Positions 1 through 6,250 of a DNA stretch of 6,250 nt are shown in pieces. The stretch's first letter is position 1, and the number at the start of each line of letters is the position of its first letter. The notes under the pieces were generated by a model. The model did not search any database and was not told the DNA's origin. It worked only from the letters and a program-made list of their open reading frames with translations. The position numbers and the translations under genes are program-made. The DNA lies in assembly GCA_003242645.1 (NCBI GenBank), contig QGVC01000215.1:1-6250 (forward strand), given 5' to 3'. The DNA comes from Pseudomonadota bacterium (lineage in GTDB: Bacteria; Pseudomonadota; Alphaproteobacteria; Rhizobiales; Hyphomicrobiaceae).

Positions 1-756
1 TATGTCTGTGTTTGGTCGCCTGAACTGCTCCTCCGTCAGCTGCCCACCGGCGGTGTAGACCAGCGCACCCGAGGGTCGAGCCGAATTGTCGAGCAGAGCC
101 TTGTTCCAGCGGCTAGCCGTATTGTGGAGGTCGATCGCCGTTGCGGCTGCCTCGATTGGAGACAGGCCGTAATGGTCATTCACTGGATGGAAAAGCTTGA
201 CGTGAAGAACGCGATTCACGCCGGGCACGACCTCACCGCTGAGTATGATCCGGCGGCCATCGACGGCGTATTCGTACGCCTCGGGCCACCCGTTAGCGCC
301 CGGAATAACGCGCACCCGGTCCGGCCGTAAGACGTGCAGCTCCCAGATGCGGTCGCCCGATCCAATCGCTTCGATATATGTGTTTCCAGCGACCAGCAAA
401 TAGCCGTACCACGCCTCCAAAAAATCTGTGGTGGTCTGGCCACCACCCGGACGGCGCAACAAGTCGAGCAGTGGATGCTCCTCGATTTCGTGCTCCCCCT
501 CGTAGAGCAGGAGGGGCACAGAGGCGGCAGCCTCCGAAATCATCCGGATGCTTCGATACACGATGGGATTTCTCATCATCCCTTCGCGGGCGAAAGCGGA
601 ATAATCGCGCGGCATCCATGCCGGCATTCCGAGCCCTTCCACCGCAATTAGCGGTGCGTGCGAGCCCGATTTCCGCTCGCTGTTGCGCGCCCGCCGAAAG
701 CCAAAGACGCGCGCCATCCGCGCCAGCCGCGAGGGCTGTCGTTCGATTGCCGTCAT
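1..756 (-). CDS. HK97-family phage/GTA portal protein (g3-like), N-terminal part, runs off the window
   Basis: This frame stays open from an ATG at 756 to the window edge, giving 252 codons without a stop. The product is the N-terminal half or more of a portal protein, which forms the dodecameric ring at one capsid vertex, docks the terminase and lets DNA pass. After a basic N-terminus of about 35 residues come stretches typical of HK97-type portals: RNPIVYRSIRMISEAAASVP (about 62-81), EEHPLLDLLRRP (about 91-102), a WYGYLLVAGNTYIE stretch, LRPDRVRVIPG, and HYGLSPIEAA followed by NSARPSGAL. The start has a good ribosome site, GGTGAG, five to ten bases upstream, and lies 29 bases after the large terminase stop, so the two are probably co-transcribed. 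The last residues (FRRPNTDI) fit less well where family members often read like F-x-R-L-K; this may be divergence or a sequencing slip. The family call comes from motif recognition without an alignment. GTA versus prophage origin is inferred from context. Confidence 0.88.
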   Translation of the reverse strand, partial: MTAIERQPSRLARMARVFGFRRARNSERKSGSHAPLIAVEGLGMPAWMPRDYSAFAREGMMRNPIVYRSIRMISEAAASVPLLLYEGEHEIEEHPLLDLLRRPGGGQTTTDFLEAWYGYLLVAGNTYIEAIGSGDRIWELHVLRPDRVRVIPGANGWPEAYEYAVDGRRIILSGEVVPGVNRVLHVKLFHPVNDHYGLSPIEAAATAIDLHNTASRWNKALLDNSARPSGALVYTAGGQLTEEQFRRPNTDI

Positions 757-785
757 TTCTCACCCGATTATTGAGGCTGCGCCCG

Positions 786-2156
786 CTAGAGCACGCGCAC
801 AGCGGGCCGAGGTGGTGCATCTAGGATGAGATCGGTCAGCGCCCAAACGAGCGCATCGAGGCGATCTGGGCTCCGGCCGTTCGCCAGACCATCGGCACCG
901 AAGGCGAGCATTTGCGCTTCGAGCTCCGCGTGGTGACCCACGTGTGACACACGGCCCTCCGCATAAAGCGAAGCGACAGGCTCTGCCCTGAGCCATTTCC
1001 CGCGCGTCGCCCGTACCATCCGAATGGGCACGGCAGGGTCGATCTGGCGCAGAATTGACTGAACGAGATCACCGCCTTGATTGACCTCGGCGACGATCCG
1101 GTCTGCGGAAAAATCATTGTAGGCGGCGATTGCAGCGCGCGCCCACACCTGTGGCTCACGGCCCTGCAAAGTCCTGTCGGCGAGCACATAGGCTCGCCCG
1201 TCGGGACCGAGCCCCGCAACGCAAATCCCGCACGCATCCGATGATTTCGTAGCAGTAACCGGCGGATCGACGGCAACCACGACCCGCTGCAGTGCCGGCG
1301 CGTTCGCAACACGATGCTGCTCGATCCAATCCCGCCGCCAAAGGCCACCAGGCAAATCCTCGATCAGCTCACCATCGAGCTCCTGACGGCCGAGCAACGA
1401 CCCGCCATATCGTCGTTCCATTTCGGCCAGAAATGCCGGAGCGAGATTCGCTGCATTGTCGGCCGTCCGCACCCGGGTTACAACTGTACTGTCCTCGCTC
1501 ATGATGCGCTTGAGGATCGGAACAGGCCGCGGCGTCGTGGTGACCACCTGGCGCGGCATCGATCCGAGCCGAAGTCCGAATTGCAGCATGTCCCACGTTT
1601 GCTCCGCGTAGCGCCACTTGGCGATTTCATCGAGCCACGCCGCTGCGAACTGCGGTCCGCGCAAGCTCTCCGGATCTTCCGCGGAAAAGAGTTGTGCGAT
1701 GACGCCGCTCGGCCAAGTCAGCTGGCGTTTCGAGGACTCGAAGCGAGGCCGATCATTCGGCGGATGAACCGCCAAAAGTCCGGACACGCCTTCCACCATC
1801 ACGCTGCGCACCTGATCGAGTGTTTCCCCGATGAGCGCGATGCGCCCGCAGTCAGCCCCGCCTCTCCGCGCCAATGCTGCCGCCTCGGCCCTGACCCATT
1901 CGGCGCCGGCACGAGTCTTTCCCGAGCCGCGACCGCCAAGGATCAACCAAGTGCGCCACGGACGGCCCTGCGCATCACGGGCTGGCGGCAACTGATCATC
2001 GCGCGCCCAAATTTGCCAATCCCAATAGAGAAAGCGCAGCTCCGAGATTGAAAGATCCGCGAGCGCCGCAACGATCTCATCTCGCGGCGTACCGCTCGCC
2101 AATGCGGAGAATGCGTTCCGCAATTTCAAGGCGGAGGCGGTCCGCTTCACTGTCAT
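786..2156 (-). CDS. Large terminase subunit, GTA g2-like DNA-packaging ATPase/nuclease
   Basis: This is the motor protein that pumps DNA through the portal into the prohead and cuts it. Counting from the ATG at 2156 (456 residues), Walker A is GGRGSGKT at about 74-81 and Walker B with the catalytic acid is AAAWLDEIAKW, with LDE at about 175-177. The coupling motif is VTTTPRP at about 205-211. The C-terminal RNase H-like nuclease keeps acidic residues in VVVAVDPP (D297), IVAEVNQGGD (E357) and SPDRLDALVWAL (D431, D434). All key residues are present, so the gene looks functional. The wording GGRGSGKTRAGAEWVR and AKWRYAEQTWDMLQFGLRLG resembles the terminases of alphaproteobacterial GTAs. The start is uncertain. 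The frame extends to an ATG at 2204, which adds a Pro/Ser-rich stretch unlike a folded domain. The ATG at 2156 lacks a clear ribosome site, and TTG codons at 2129 and 2123 are alternatives. Either ATG makes the gene overlap the small-terminase gene out of frame (80 or 128 bases). Confidence 0.93.
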   Translation of the reverse strand: MTVKRTASALKLRNAFSALASGTPRDEIVAALADLSISELRFLYWDWQIWARDDQLPPARDAQGRPWRTWLILGGRGSGKTRAGAEWVRAEAAALARRGGADCGRIALIGETLDQVRSVMVEGVSGLLAVHPPNDRPRFESSKRQLTWPSGVIAQLFSAEDPESLRGPQFAAAWLDEIAKWRYAEQTWDMLQFGLRLGSMPRQVVTTTPRPVPILKRIMSEDSTVVTRVRTADNAANLAPAFLAEMERRYGGSLLGRQELDGELIEDLPGGLWRRDWIEQHRVANAPALQRVVVAVDPPVTATKSSDACGICVAGLGPDGRAYVLADRTLQGREPQVWARAAIAAYNDFSADRIVAEVNQGGDLVQSILRQIDPAVPIRMVRATRGKWLRAEPVASLYAEGRVSHVGHHAELEAQMLAFGADGLANGRSPDRLDALVWALTDLILDAPPRPAVRVL

Positions 2157-2589
2157 CGACGGAGATGGCACCGCTGGAGTGTCGGGAAGCGGACCGGGCG
2201 ACATCGGCTTCAGATTGCAGCTCCGTTAATTTCTCGATTGTGCGTGTCAAAGTGCCGATCGCGCGTGTTTCACGCTCACGATCGGCTGCCGTGCCCGGCT
2301 CACTTGATTCCATTTGGATCTCCATCAACTTGAGATTCCGGTCGACGACCTTCAGCAATCGAGCAATCAATGCTTTCCGATCAGAATCCCCGCTTTCAGA
2401 GTTTCTTCGCTTTGTTATTTTATCCGACCGTTTTAACCAGCCTTCCGCCGCACGGCGTCTTTGAATTGCCGATGGCGTAATCCCGTGCTCTGCGGCGATT
2501 GCAGCGATCGTTTTTTCGCCATCCTCGTACATTCGGCGAATAGCCACCCAATCGGGCTCTCGCCGGCGCGAGGCCTTCGCTTTGTCCAT
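2077..2589 (-). CDS. Small terminase-like protein with N-terminal helix-turn-helix (GTA g1-like)
   Basis: The 170-residue protein sits directly upstream of the large terminase. Residues about 14-51 form a helix-turn-helix of the kind seen at the N-terminus of terminase small subunits: WVAIRRMYEDGEKTIAAIAA, a turn at EHGIT, then PSAIQRRRAAEGW. A basic linker (KRSDKITKRR) follows, then a long charged helical stretch at about 70-130 (RKALIARLLKVVDRNLKLME and ETRAIGTLTRTIEKLTELQS) that could form the oligomerising core. The C-terminal end (EADRLRLEIAERILRIGER) may be the segment that meets the large subunit. Small terminases recognise the DNA and hand it to the motor; in GTAs packaging is largely sequence-independent. 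An in-frame stop lies just upstream, so the start is this ATG or Met20, and Met20 would cut into the helix-turn-helix. The ribosome site is poor (AGG only three bases from ATG). The role is inferred from position and fold pattern, not strong sequence identity. Confidence 0.72.
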   Translation of the reverse strand: MDKAKASRRREPDWVAIRRMYEDGEKTIAAIAAEHGITPSAIQRRRAAEGWLKRSDKITKRRNSESGDSDRKALIARLLKVVDRNLKLMEIQMESSEPGTAADRERETRAIGTLTRTIEKLTELQSEADVARSASRHSSGAISVDDSEADRLRLEIAERILRIGERYAAR

Positions 2590-2625
2590 GACCTGTAGGG
2601 AAGCATAATTGGGAGGAAGTGCTCA

Positions 2626-2653
2626 GCGCGGCGACCGTCACCGGCCCTCGCGC
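2626..2653 (-). promoter_or_regulatory. Leader hairpin upstream of the small-terminase gene
   Basis: Read on the minus strand, 28 bases fold as stem GCGCG/CGCGC, a two-by-two internal loop (AG/GC), then stem GGCCG/CGGTC with one G-T pair, closed by a GTGA tetraloop of the GNRA class. It ends 36 bases before the ATG at 2589. No T-run follows, so it is not a typical intrinsic terminator. It could stabilise the leader RNA or affect translation of a gene whose ribosome site is weak. The pairing is seen directly; any function is inference, and hairpins of this size arise by chance in GC-rich DNA. Confidence 0.3.
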
Positions 2654-2673
2654 AATTGTCGCGTTATACCTTA

Positions 2674-2702
2674 CCTATGCCAAAACAGCGTTACGCTGTC
2701 AA
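2674..2702 (-). promoter_or_regulatory. Candidate sigma-70-type promoter for the terminase/portal module
   Basis: On the minus strand a perfect TTGACA (-35) lies at 2702-2697. Seventeen bases later comes a weak -10 candidate, CATAGG, at 2679-2674. A better -10-like TATAAC lies further on at 2668-2663 but has no -35 at proper distance. Transcription from the first would start near 2667 and give a leader of about 78 bases. Alphaproteobacterial -10 boxes are often weak, so this is plausible but unproven. Confidence 0.45.
2685..2699. promoter_or_regulatory. Operator-like dyad ACAGCGT-T-ACGCTGT
   Basis: Two perfect 7-base arms flank one central base. The dyad overlaps the last three bases of the -35 hexamer and fills most of the spacer before the candidate -10, a usual place for a repressor to block RNA polymerase. 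The arms are too close together to form a stable RNA hairpin, which favours protein binding to DNA. The binding protein is unknown. The dyad does not match the CtrA consensus (TTAA-N7-TTAA). Confidence 0.45.
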
Positions 2703-2808
2703 GGGGAAAATTCGAAAATCTATCGCAATTTCAGGATGTTAGCTCGGAAAGGACTCCTCCGCGCCCTCATCATATCACGCGCCAGAGCACCGGGGAAAAC
2801 TTTCTCCA

Positions 2809-4140
2809 TTAATTCGACTGCTGAGCAACCCCTTCCTGCTCCGCGAGCACATGACCGGCAAGATAAAGCGATCCGCAAATCAAAATGCGTTTGGGTTCAA
2901 CATTATTGGCTTCAATAAGCCGGATAGCTTCGGACGTATTAGCCGCGCTCGCCGCATCGAAGCCGAGGTTGCGTGCAAGAGCAGCCAAGGCTTCCGGATC
3001 AAACGGGGCTTCATGCGCACCGGGAATCGGCACCGTTACTATTCCCCTCACCAAGCCGCGGAATGCTGAAAGAAAGCCGGCCGCATCCTTTTGCCCCATC
3101 ATGCCGACCACGAGATGCACCGGCCGTGATGAGCGTTCTTCGAGATCCGCAAGCGTCTGGGCAATTGCCTGGGCACCAGCAGGATTGTGCCCGCCGTCGA
3201 GCCATATTTCGGTTGTGGAGTCGGCAATTTCTGTCAGCGGACCAAATTTCAACCGCTGCATACGGGCCGGCCATTCGACTTCCGTCAGTCCACGGCCGAT
3301 CGTTTGCTCGTTGAGCCCAAATCTACGCAGTGCCAGCGCCGCAGCCACGGCAGTGCCCGCATTCACGATCTGATGACGTCCGATGAGACTTGGCTTAGGC
3401 AGATCGAGCAGCTCGTCTTCCTTTTGAACGACCAAGCGGCCATGCTGCTCGTAAGCGTCGAAATCGCGTCCCCAGACAAGGAGTGGCGCGCCCACGCGAG
3501 TCGCGTGAGCAACGATGACCTCCAGCGCCTCGTCCTCTTGCTGAGAAATGACTGCGGGCACGTCCTGTTTCAGAATTCCCGCTTTTTCACCGGCGATTTC
3601 GGCCAGCGTGGTGCCAAGCTTGTCGGAGTGATCCAGCGCGACTGGCGTAATCACCGACAAGGCCGGTCTTGTCACCACGTTCGTTGCGTCGAGCCGCCCG
3701 CCCAGGCCGACCTCGAGGATCACCGCATCTGCAGGAGTTTCGGAGAAAGCAAGAAAAGCGGCGGCGGTTGTGATCTCGAAAAACGTAATTGGCTCACCAG
3801 CATTGATCTCGGACACACGCTGGAGCAGCCGCACCAGTGCTTCTTCGCCGATAGGGCGCGATTTACCTCCTGGTCCTGCCAGTGAAATCCTCTCGTGAAA
3901 GCGGACCAGATGTGGAGATGTGTAGACGTGAACGCGTCTCCCGGCTGCCTCGATCATCGCCTTCAGAAAGGCAGCCGTGGATCCCTTGCCGTTGGTCCCT
4001 GCAATATGGATGACGGGCGGCAGCTTATCTTGCGGATTCCCGAGCTTTGCGAGCAGCCGCTCGATCCGTCCGAGCGACAGATCAATGAGCTGCGGGTGCA
4101 GCCGCTTCATTTCGGCAAGAAGTTCGTCGCTCGTGGGCAT
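2809..4140 (-). CDS. folC: Bifunctional dihydrofolate synthase/folylpolyglutamate synthase
   Basis: FolC is a cytoplasmic ATP-dependent ligase. It adds glutamate to dihydropteroate to make dihydrofolate and then extends the glutamate tail of reduced folates. At 443 residues it has normal full length. Visible motifs are the P-loop HIAGTNGKGS (45-54), the folate-site segment SPHLVRFHERI (75-85), LEVGLGGRLDATN (142-154), ALDHSDKLGTTLAEIAGEKA (168-187, whose last lysine region is typically carbamylated in Mur/FolC ligases), DGGHNP at 315-320 in the C-terminal domain, and ICGSLYLAG near the end. The ATG at 4140 is supported by CGGAG six bases upstream, and the N-terminus lines up with the family. 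It follows accD by 78 bases with no terminator seen, so it probably belongs to the trpA-accD-folC operon. It is the last housekeeping gene before the packaging module. Confidence 0.97.
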   Translation of the reverse strand: MPTSDELLAEMKRLHPQLIDLSLGRIERLLAKLGNPQDKLPPVIHIAGTNGKGSTAAFLKAMIEAAGRRVHVYTSPHLVRFHERISLAGPGGKSRPIGEEALVRLLQRVSEINAGEPITFFEITTAAAFLAFSETPADAVILEVGLGGRLDATNVVTRPALSVITPVALDHSDKLGTTLAEIAGEKAGILKQDVPAVISQQEDEALEVIVAHATRVGAPLLVWGRDFDAYEQHGRLVVQKEDELLDLPKPSLIGRHQIVNAGTAVAAALALRRFGLNEQTIGRGLTEVEWPARMQRLKFGPLTEIADSTTEIWLDGGHNPAGAQAIAQTLADLEERSSRPVHLVVGMMGQKDAAGFLSAFRGLVRGIVTVPIPGAHEAPFDPEALAALARNLGFDAASAANTSEAIRLIEANNVEPKRILICGSLYLAGHVLAEQEGVAQQSN

Positions 4141-4218
4141 CGTGGCTCCGATCGCCGCCCTGGTTATAATCGCAAGGAATCTAGGGATCAGGAGGGCGGC
4201 CGCCGCCGGTCATAGCAG

Positions 4219-5304
4219 TCAGATACCGTCCTCAGCCTGGGGACGCGGAGATTCGGACTCGCCTTCCCGCTTGGCCTTTTGGCGCTTCGCGACGCGAGAT
4301 GGATCGAAGCGCTCGTCCTCCCCTACCGGCTCTGCTTCGACGACGATCTCATCCTCCGCGTTGCCCCGGGGATCTATGATCGCTCGATCGACCTGGGCGC
4401 CGTTCACGTAGGGATAGCCATTGAAGGCTCTGGGCTTTGCCTTCGCGTAAGCCTTGTTCGCCATGAGCAACCGGCAGATGCGAGACAGCGTCTCGCGCAG
4501 CTTGTGGCGATGCACCACCATGTCGATCATGCCGTGCTCAAGCAGGTATTCCGCCCGCTGGAACCCCTCCGGCAGCTGCTCACGAATGGTCTGCTGAATA
4601 ACGCGCGGGCCTGCAAAGCAGATGAGGGCGCCCGGCTCAGCGATATGAATATCGCCCAACATTGCGTAAGACGCTGTGACGCCACCTGTCGTCGGGTCCG
4701 TTAGCACAACGATGTAGGGCAGGCGCGCTTCGCGCAGACGCTGCACGGCGATCGTGGTCCGCGGCATCTGCATCAGCGAAAGGATGCCCTCCTGCATGCG
4801 CGCACCGCCGGAGGCCGCGAAGAGAATGAAGGGCGTCTTCTTCTCGATAGCACGCATCATACCCGCTATTACGGCCTCGCCCGCTGCCATGCCGAGCGAG
4901 CCGCCCATGAAGCGGAAATCCTGTGCCGCAGCGACGACCTCCTGGCCGTCCAGCGTCCCTTCACCAATCAGAACAGCGTCATCGAGTTGCGTTTCCGCCC
5001 TTGCGTCCTTTAGGCGGTCGATGTAGCGGCGGCCGTCGCGGAATTTCAGAGGATCAAGCGGAACACTAGGAACCGGATACTTCGTGTACTCACCGCCGTC
5101 GAAAAGGTGCTTCAGGCGCGCATCCGCACCCATGCGGAAATGATAGTTCGAGCCCGGCACGACGAACTGGTTGGCCTCGAGGTCCTTGTAGAAGACCATC
5201 TGGCCGCTTTGCGGGCATTTCACCCAGAGGTTGTCCGGGACCTCGCGCTTCGTGGTCAGGAAGCTGCGGATCTTCGGACGCACGACGTTGTTGATCCAGT
5301 TCAC
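4219..5304 (-). CDS. accD: Acetyl-CoA carboxylase carboxyltransferase, beta subunit
   Basis: AccD pairs with AccA to form the carboxyltransferase that moves CO2 from carboxybiotin (on AccB) to acetyl-CoA, giving malonyl-CoA for fatty acid synthesis. The crotonase-type fold is clear: [16 protein letters not shown] (about 130-145), [16 protein letters not shown] (about 165-180), [14 protein letters not shown] (about 205-218) and [11 protein letters not shown] (about 229-239). The N-terminal zinc ribbon is decayed: lined up with E. coli AccD at the same spacing, only C30 remains and the other three cysteines are S33, V49 and S52. Such loss is, to my knowledge, usual in Hyphomicrobiales and does not imply a dead gene. 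At 361 residues it exceeds the E. coli protein (304) through a charged, probably disordered tail after about residue 300. Translation starts at GTG (5304), with AGGAG nine bases upstream, and the [15 protein letters not shown] start fits the family. It lies 82 bases after trpA. Confidence 0.97.
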   Translation of the reverse strand: MNWINNVVRPKIRSFLTTKREVPDNLWVKCPQSGQMVFYKDLEANQFVVPGSNYHFRMGADARLKHLFDGGEYTKYPVPSVPLDPLKFRDGRRYIDRLKDARAETQLDDAVLIGEGTLDGQEVVAAAQDFRFMGGSLGMAAGEAVIAGMMRAIEKKTPFILFAASGGARMQEGILSLMQMPRTTIAVQRLREARLPYIVVLTDPTTGGVTASYAMLGDIHIAEPGALICFAGPRVIQQTIREQLPEGFQRAEYLLEHGMIDMVVHRHKLRETLSRICRLLMANKAYAKAKPRAFNGYPYVNGAQVDRAIIDPRGNAEDEIVVEAEPVGEDERFDPSRVAKRQKAKREGESESPRPQAEDGI

Positions 5305-5386
5305 GCTCGAGCGCTCCTCACACTCCGATACCCAACCAAAACGAGCTCGCCGCCCTCATCCTTGTCCTGATATAGCCCCCCACGGC

Positions 5387-6238
5387 TCAACTCGCCATGC
5401 TGGGATGGGTTACCCCGGCGCGCAATCCACTGGCCAAGCTTCTCACCAGGTCGAGGACCTCTGGAACCGTCCGACTGGTCGCTTTACCGTTGGCGTCGAG
5501 GCTTCGCTCGATCGTGCTGACCAGTGCCGAGCCGACGACCACGCCATCAGCACCTGCGGCAATGGCTCTGGCCTGCTCGGGAGTCTTCACACCGAACCCT
5601 ACGACAACAGGGAGCGCTGTCGCGCCCCTGATTCGCTCAACGTGGGCGTGCACCTCTTCAACGTCAGGTGCTGACGTCCCCGTGATCCCGGTGATGGAGA
5701 CATAATAGACGAAACCGCTGGAATTGGCGAGGACGGCGGGCAACCGCTTGGAATCGGTCGTTGGTGTTGCAAGCCGGATGAAGCTCAACCCGCGTTTCAT
5801 GGCCGGCAGACAAAGCTCGTCATCCGCCTCGGGCGGCACATCCACAACAATCAGCCCGTCCACGCCCGCAGCTTTGGCGTCGTCGAGGAACTTTTCGGTC
5901 GGATAGACATAAATCGGGTTGTAGTAGCCCATCAGAACCAGGGGCGTGTCCTGATCCTGCTTCCGGAAGTCCGCCACCATGGCCAGCGTCTTCCGCATGG
6001 TCTGGCCGGCAGCAATTGCTCGTTGCGATGAGGCCTGGATCACCGGCCCGTCAGCCATAGGGTCGGAGAAAGGCATTCCAAGCTCAATGATATCCGCCCC
6101 GGCCTCAGGCAGACCCGCCAGGATCTTCGCACTCGTGTCGTAGTCTGGATCACCGGCCGTAATGAACGTGACAAGCGCGCTCCGGCCCTCACGCTTTAGT
6201 GCAGCAAAGCGGCGGTCGATGCGAGTTTCAAAAGTCAT
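5387..6238 (-). CDS. trpA: Tryptophan synthase alpha chain
   Basis: TrpA splits indole-3-glycerol phosphate into glyceraldehyde 3-phosphate and indole, which is channelled to TrpB in the alpha2-beta2 complex and joined to serine to make tryptophan. The 283-residue protein is a complete TIM barrel. The two catalytic acids are visible in [18 protein letters not shown] as E52 and D63, with the same 11-residue spacing as E49 and D60 of the E. coli enzyme. The mobile loop 6 region follows [10 protein letters not shown] (about 181-190), and the phosphate-binding turns are GFGV (214-217) and VVGSALV (about 235-240). The ATG at 6238 gives the standard start [19 protein letters not shown]; only 12 bases upstream are in the window, with a weak CGGA before the start. 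In relatives trpB lies immediately upstream, which would be just past the window edge. It leads accD and folC on the same strand, with no terminator seen between them. Confidence 0.98.
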   Translation of the reverse strand: MTFETRIDRRFAALKREGRSALVTFITAGDPDYDTSAKILAGLPEAGADIIELGMPFSDPMADGPVIQASSQRAIAAGQTMRKTLAMVADFRKQDQDTPLVLMGYYNPIYVYPTEKFLDDAKAAGVDGLIVVDVPPEADDELCLPAMKRGLSFIRLATPTTDSKRLPAVLANSSGFVYYVSITGITGTSAPDVEEVHAHVERIRGATALPVVVGFGVKTPEQARAIAAGADGVVVGSALVSTIERSLDANGKATSRTVPEVLDLVRSLASGLRAGVTHPSMAS

Positions 6239-6250
6239 TCCGAAGTATCC

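Larger units (their letters stand above)
2590..2808. other. Intergenic control region between folC and the terminase/portal module
   Basis: These 219 bases separate the folC stop from the small-terminase start. They are visibly richer in A and T than the flanking genes, especially around 2660-2735. Apart from the promoter, dyad and leader hairpin listed separately, there is a weak bulged stem at 2708-2731 (AAATT-CGA/TCG-CAATTT) without a clean T-tract. I see no strong terminator for folC, so some read-through into the module is possible. No tRNA, integrase site or direct repeat is visible. Confidence 0.6.

Noticed and set aside
293..820. Minus-strand 175-codon frame across the portal start.
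   Set aside because: It is rich in Arg/Gly/Ala with no recognisable motif. The overlapping frame from 756 gives an unmistakable portal protein, so this is its shadow.
1314..2051. Plus-strand 245-codon frame opposite the large terminase.
   Set aside because: It is a high-GC shadow of a gene with intact Walker and nuclease motifs, with no domain and no ribosome site I can support.
2708..2731. Possible folC terminator: bulged stem AAATT-CGA/TCG-CAATTT.
   Set aside because: The stem is AT-rich with a bulge and no continuous T-run follows, so it would be too weak to call an intrinsic terminator.
2590..2808. CtrA boxes (TTAA-N7-TTAA), searched because CtrA influences GTA expression in relatives.
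   Set aside because: Only isolated TAA/TTAA fragments occur at unsuitable spacing; no full site is present.
2619..2918. Plus-strand 99-codon frame spanning the folC-g1 gap, starting GTG just after GGGAGGA.
   Set aside because: The purine run is only two or three bases from the GTG, the protein resembles nothing, and a third of it is antisense to the conserved folC 3' end. The purine run is most simply the complement of the pyrimidine-rich g1 leader.
3187..3885. Plus-strand 232-codon frame opposite folC.
   Set aside because: It is antisense to conserved FolC motifs, and its composition is typical of a shadow frame.
1..6250. CRISPR arrays, insertion sequences, tRNA/rRNA genes and phage att sites.
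   Set aside because: Reading both strands showed no spaced repeats, transposase, terminal inverted repeats, or tRNA-like cloverleaf or conserved rRNA segments.

Overview
The window reads as chromosome of an alphaproteobacterium, most likely of the order Hyphomicrobiales (Rhizobiales). The grounds are the gene order trpA-accD-folC, an AccD whose zinc ribbon is decayed in the way I recall for this group, moderately high GC, and a terminase/portal pair resembling the gene transfer agent (GTA) genes common in these bacteria. I cannot name the genus. Every gene I accept lies on the minus strand, so transcription runs from high to low coordinates.

Right part (2809-6238): three intact housekeeping genes in tandem. 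They are trpA (last step of tryptophan synthesis, with TrpB), accD (carboxyltransferase beta subunit of acetyl-CoA carboxylase; GTG start) and folC (dihydrofolate/folylpolyglutamate synthase). The gaps of about 80 bases between them hold no convincing terminator, so they probably form one operon entered from upstream trp genes beyond position 6250.

Middle (2590-2808): the only real intergenic gap, 219 bases, with no credible gene. Read on the minus strand it holds a TTGACA -35 hexamer, an ACAGCGT-T-ACGCTGT dyad between it and a weak -10, and a GC-rich leader hairpin with a GTGA tetraloop. This is the likely control region for the genes to its left.

Left part (1-2589): the start of a DNA-packaging and head module. 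It holds a 170-residue small-terminase-like protein with an N-terminal helix-turn-helix, a complete large terminase with intact ATPase and nuclease residues, and the first 252 residues of an HK97-family portal protein, open at the window edge. The order small terminase, large terminase, portal matches genes 1-3 of the Rhodobacter capsulatus-type GTA. The module follows housekeeping genes directly, with no integrase, repressor gene, tRNA or direct-repeat att site in view. I therefore favour a domesticated GTA cluster over an active prophage, but the window cuts off before the capsid and tail genes that would settle this.
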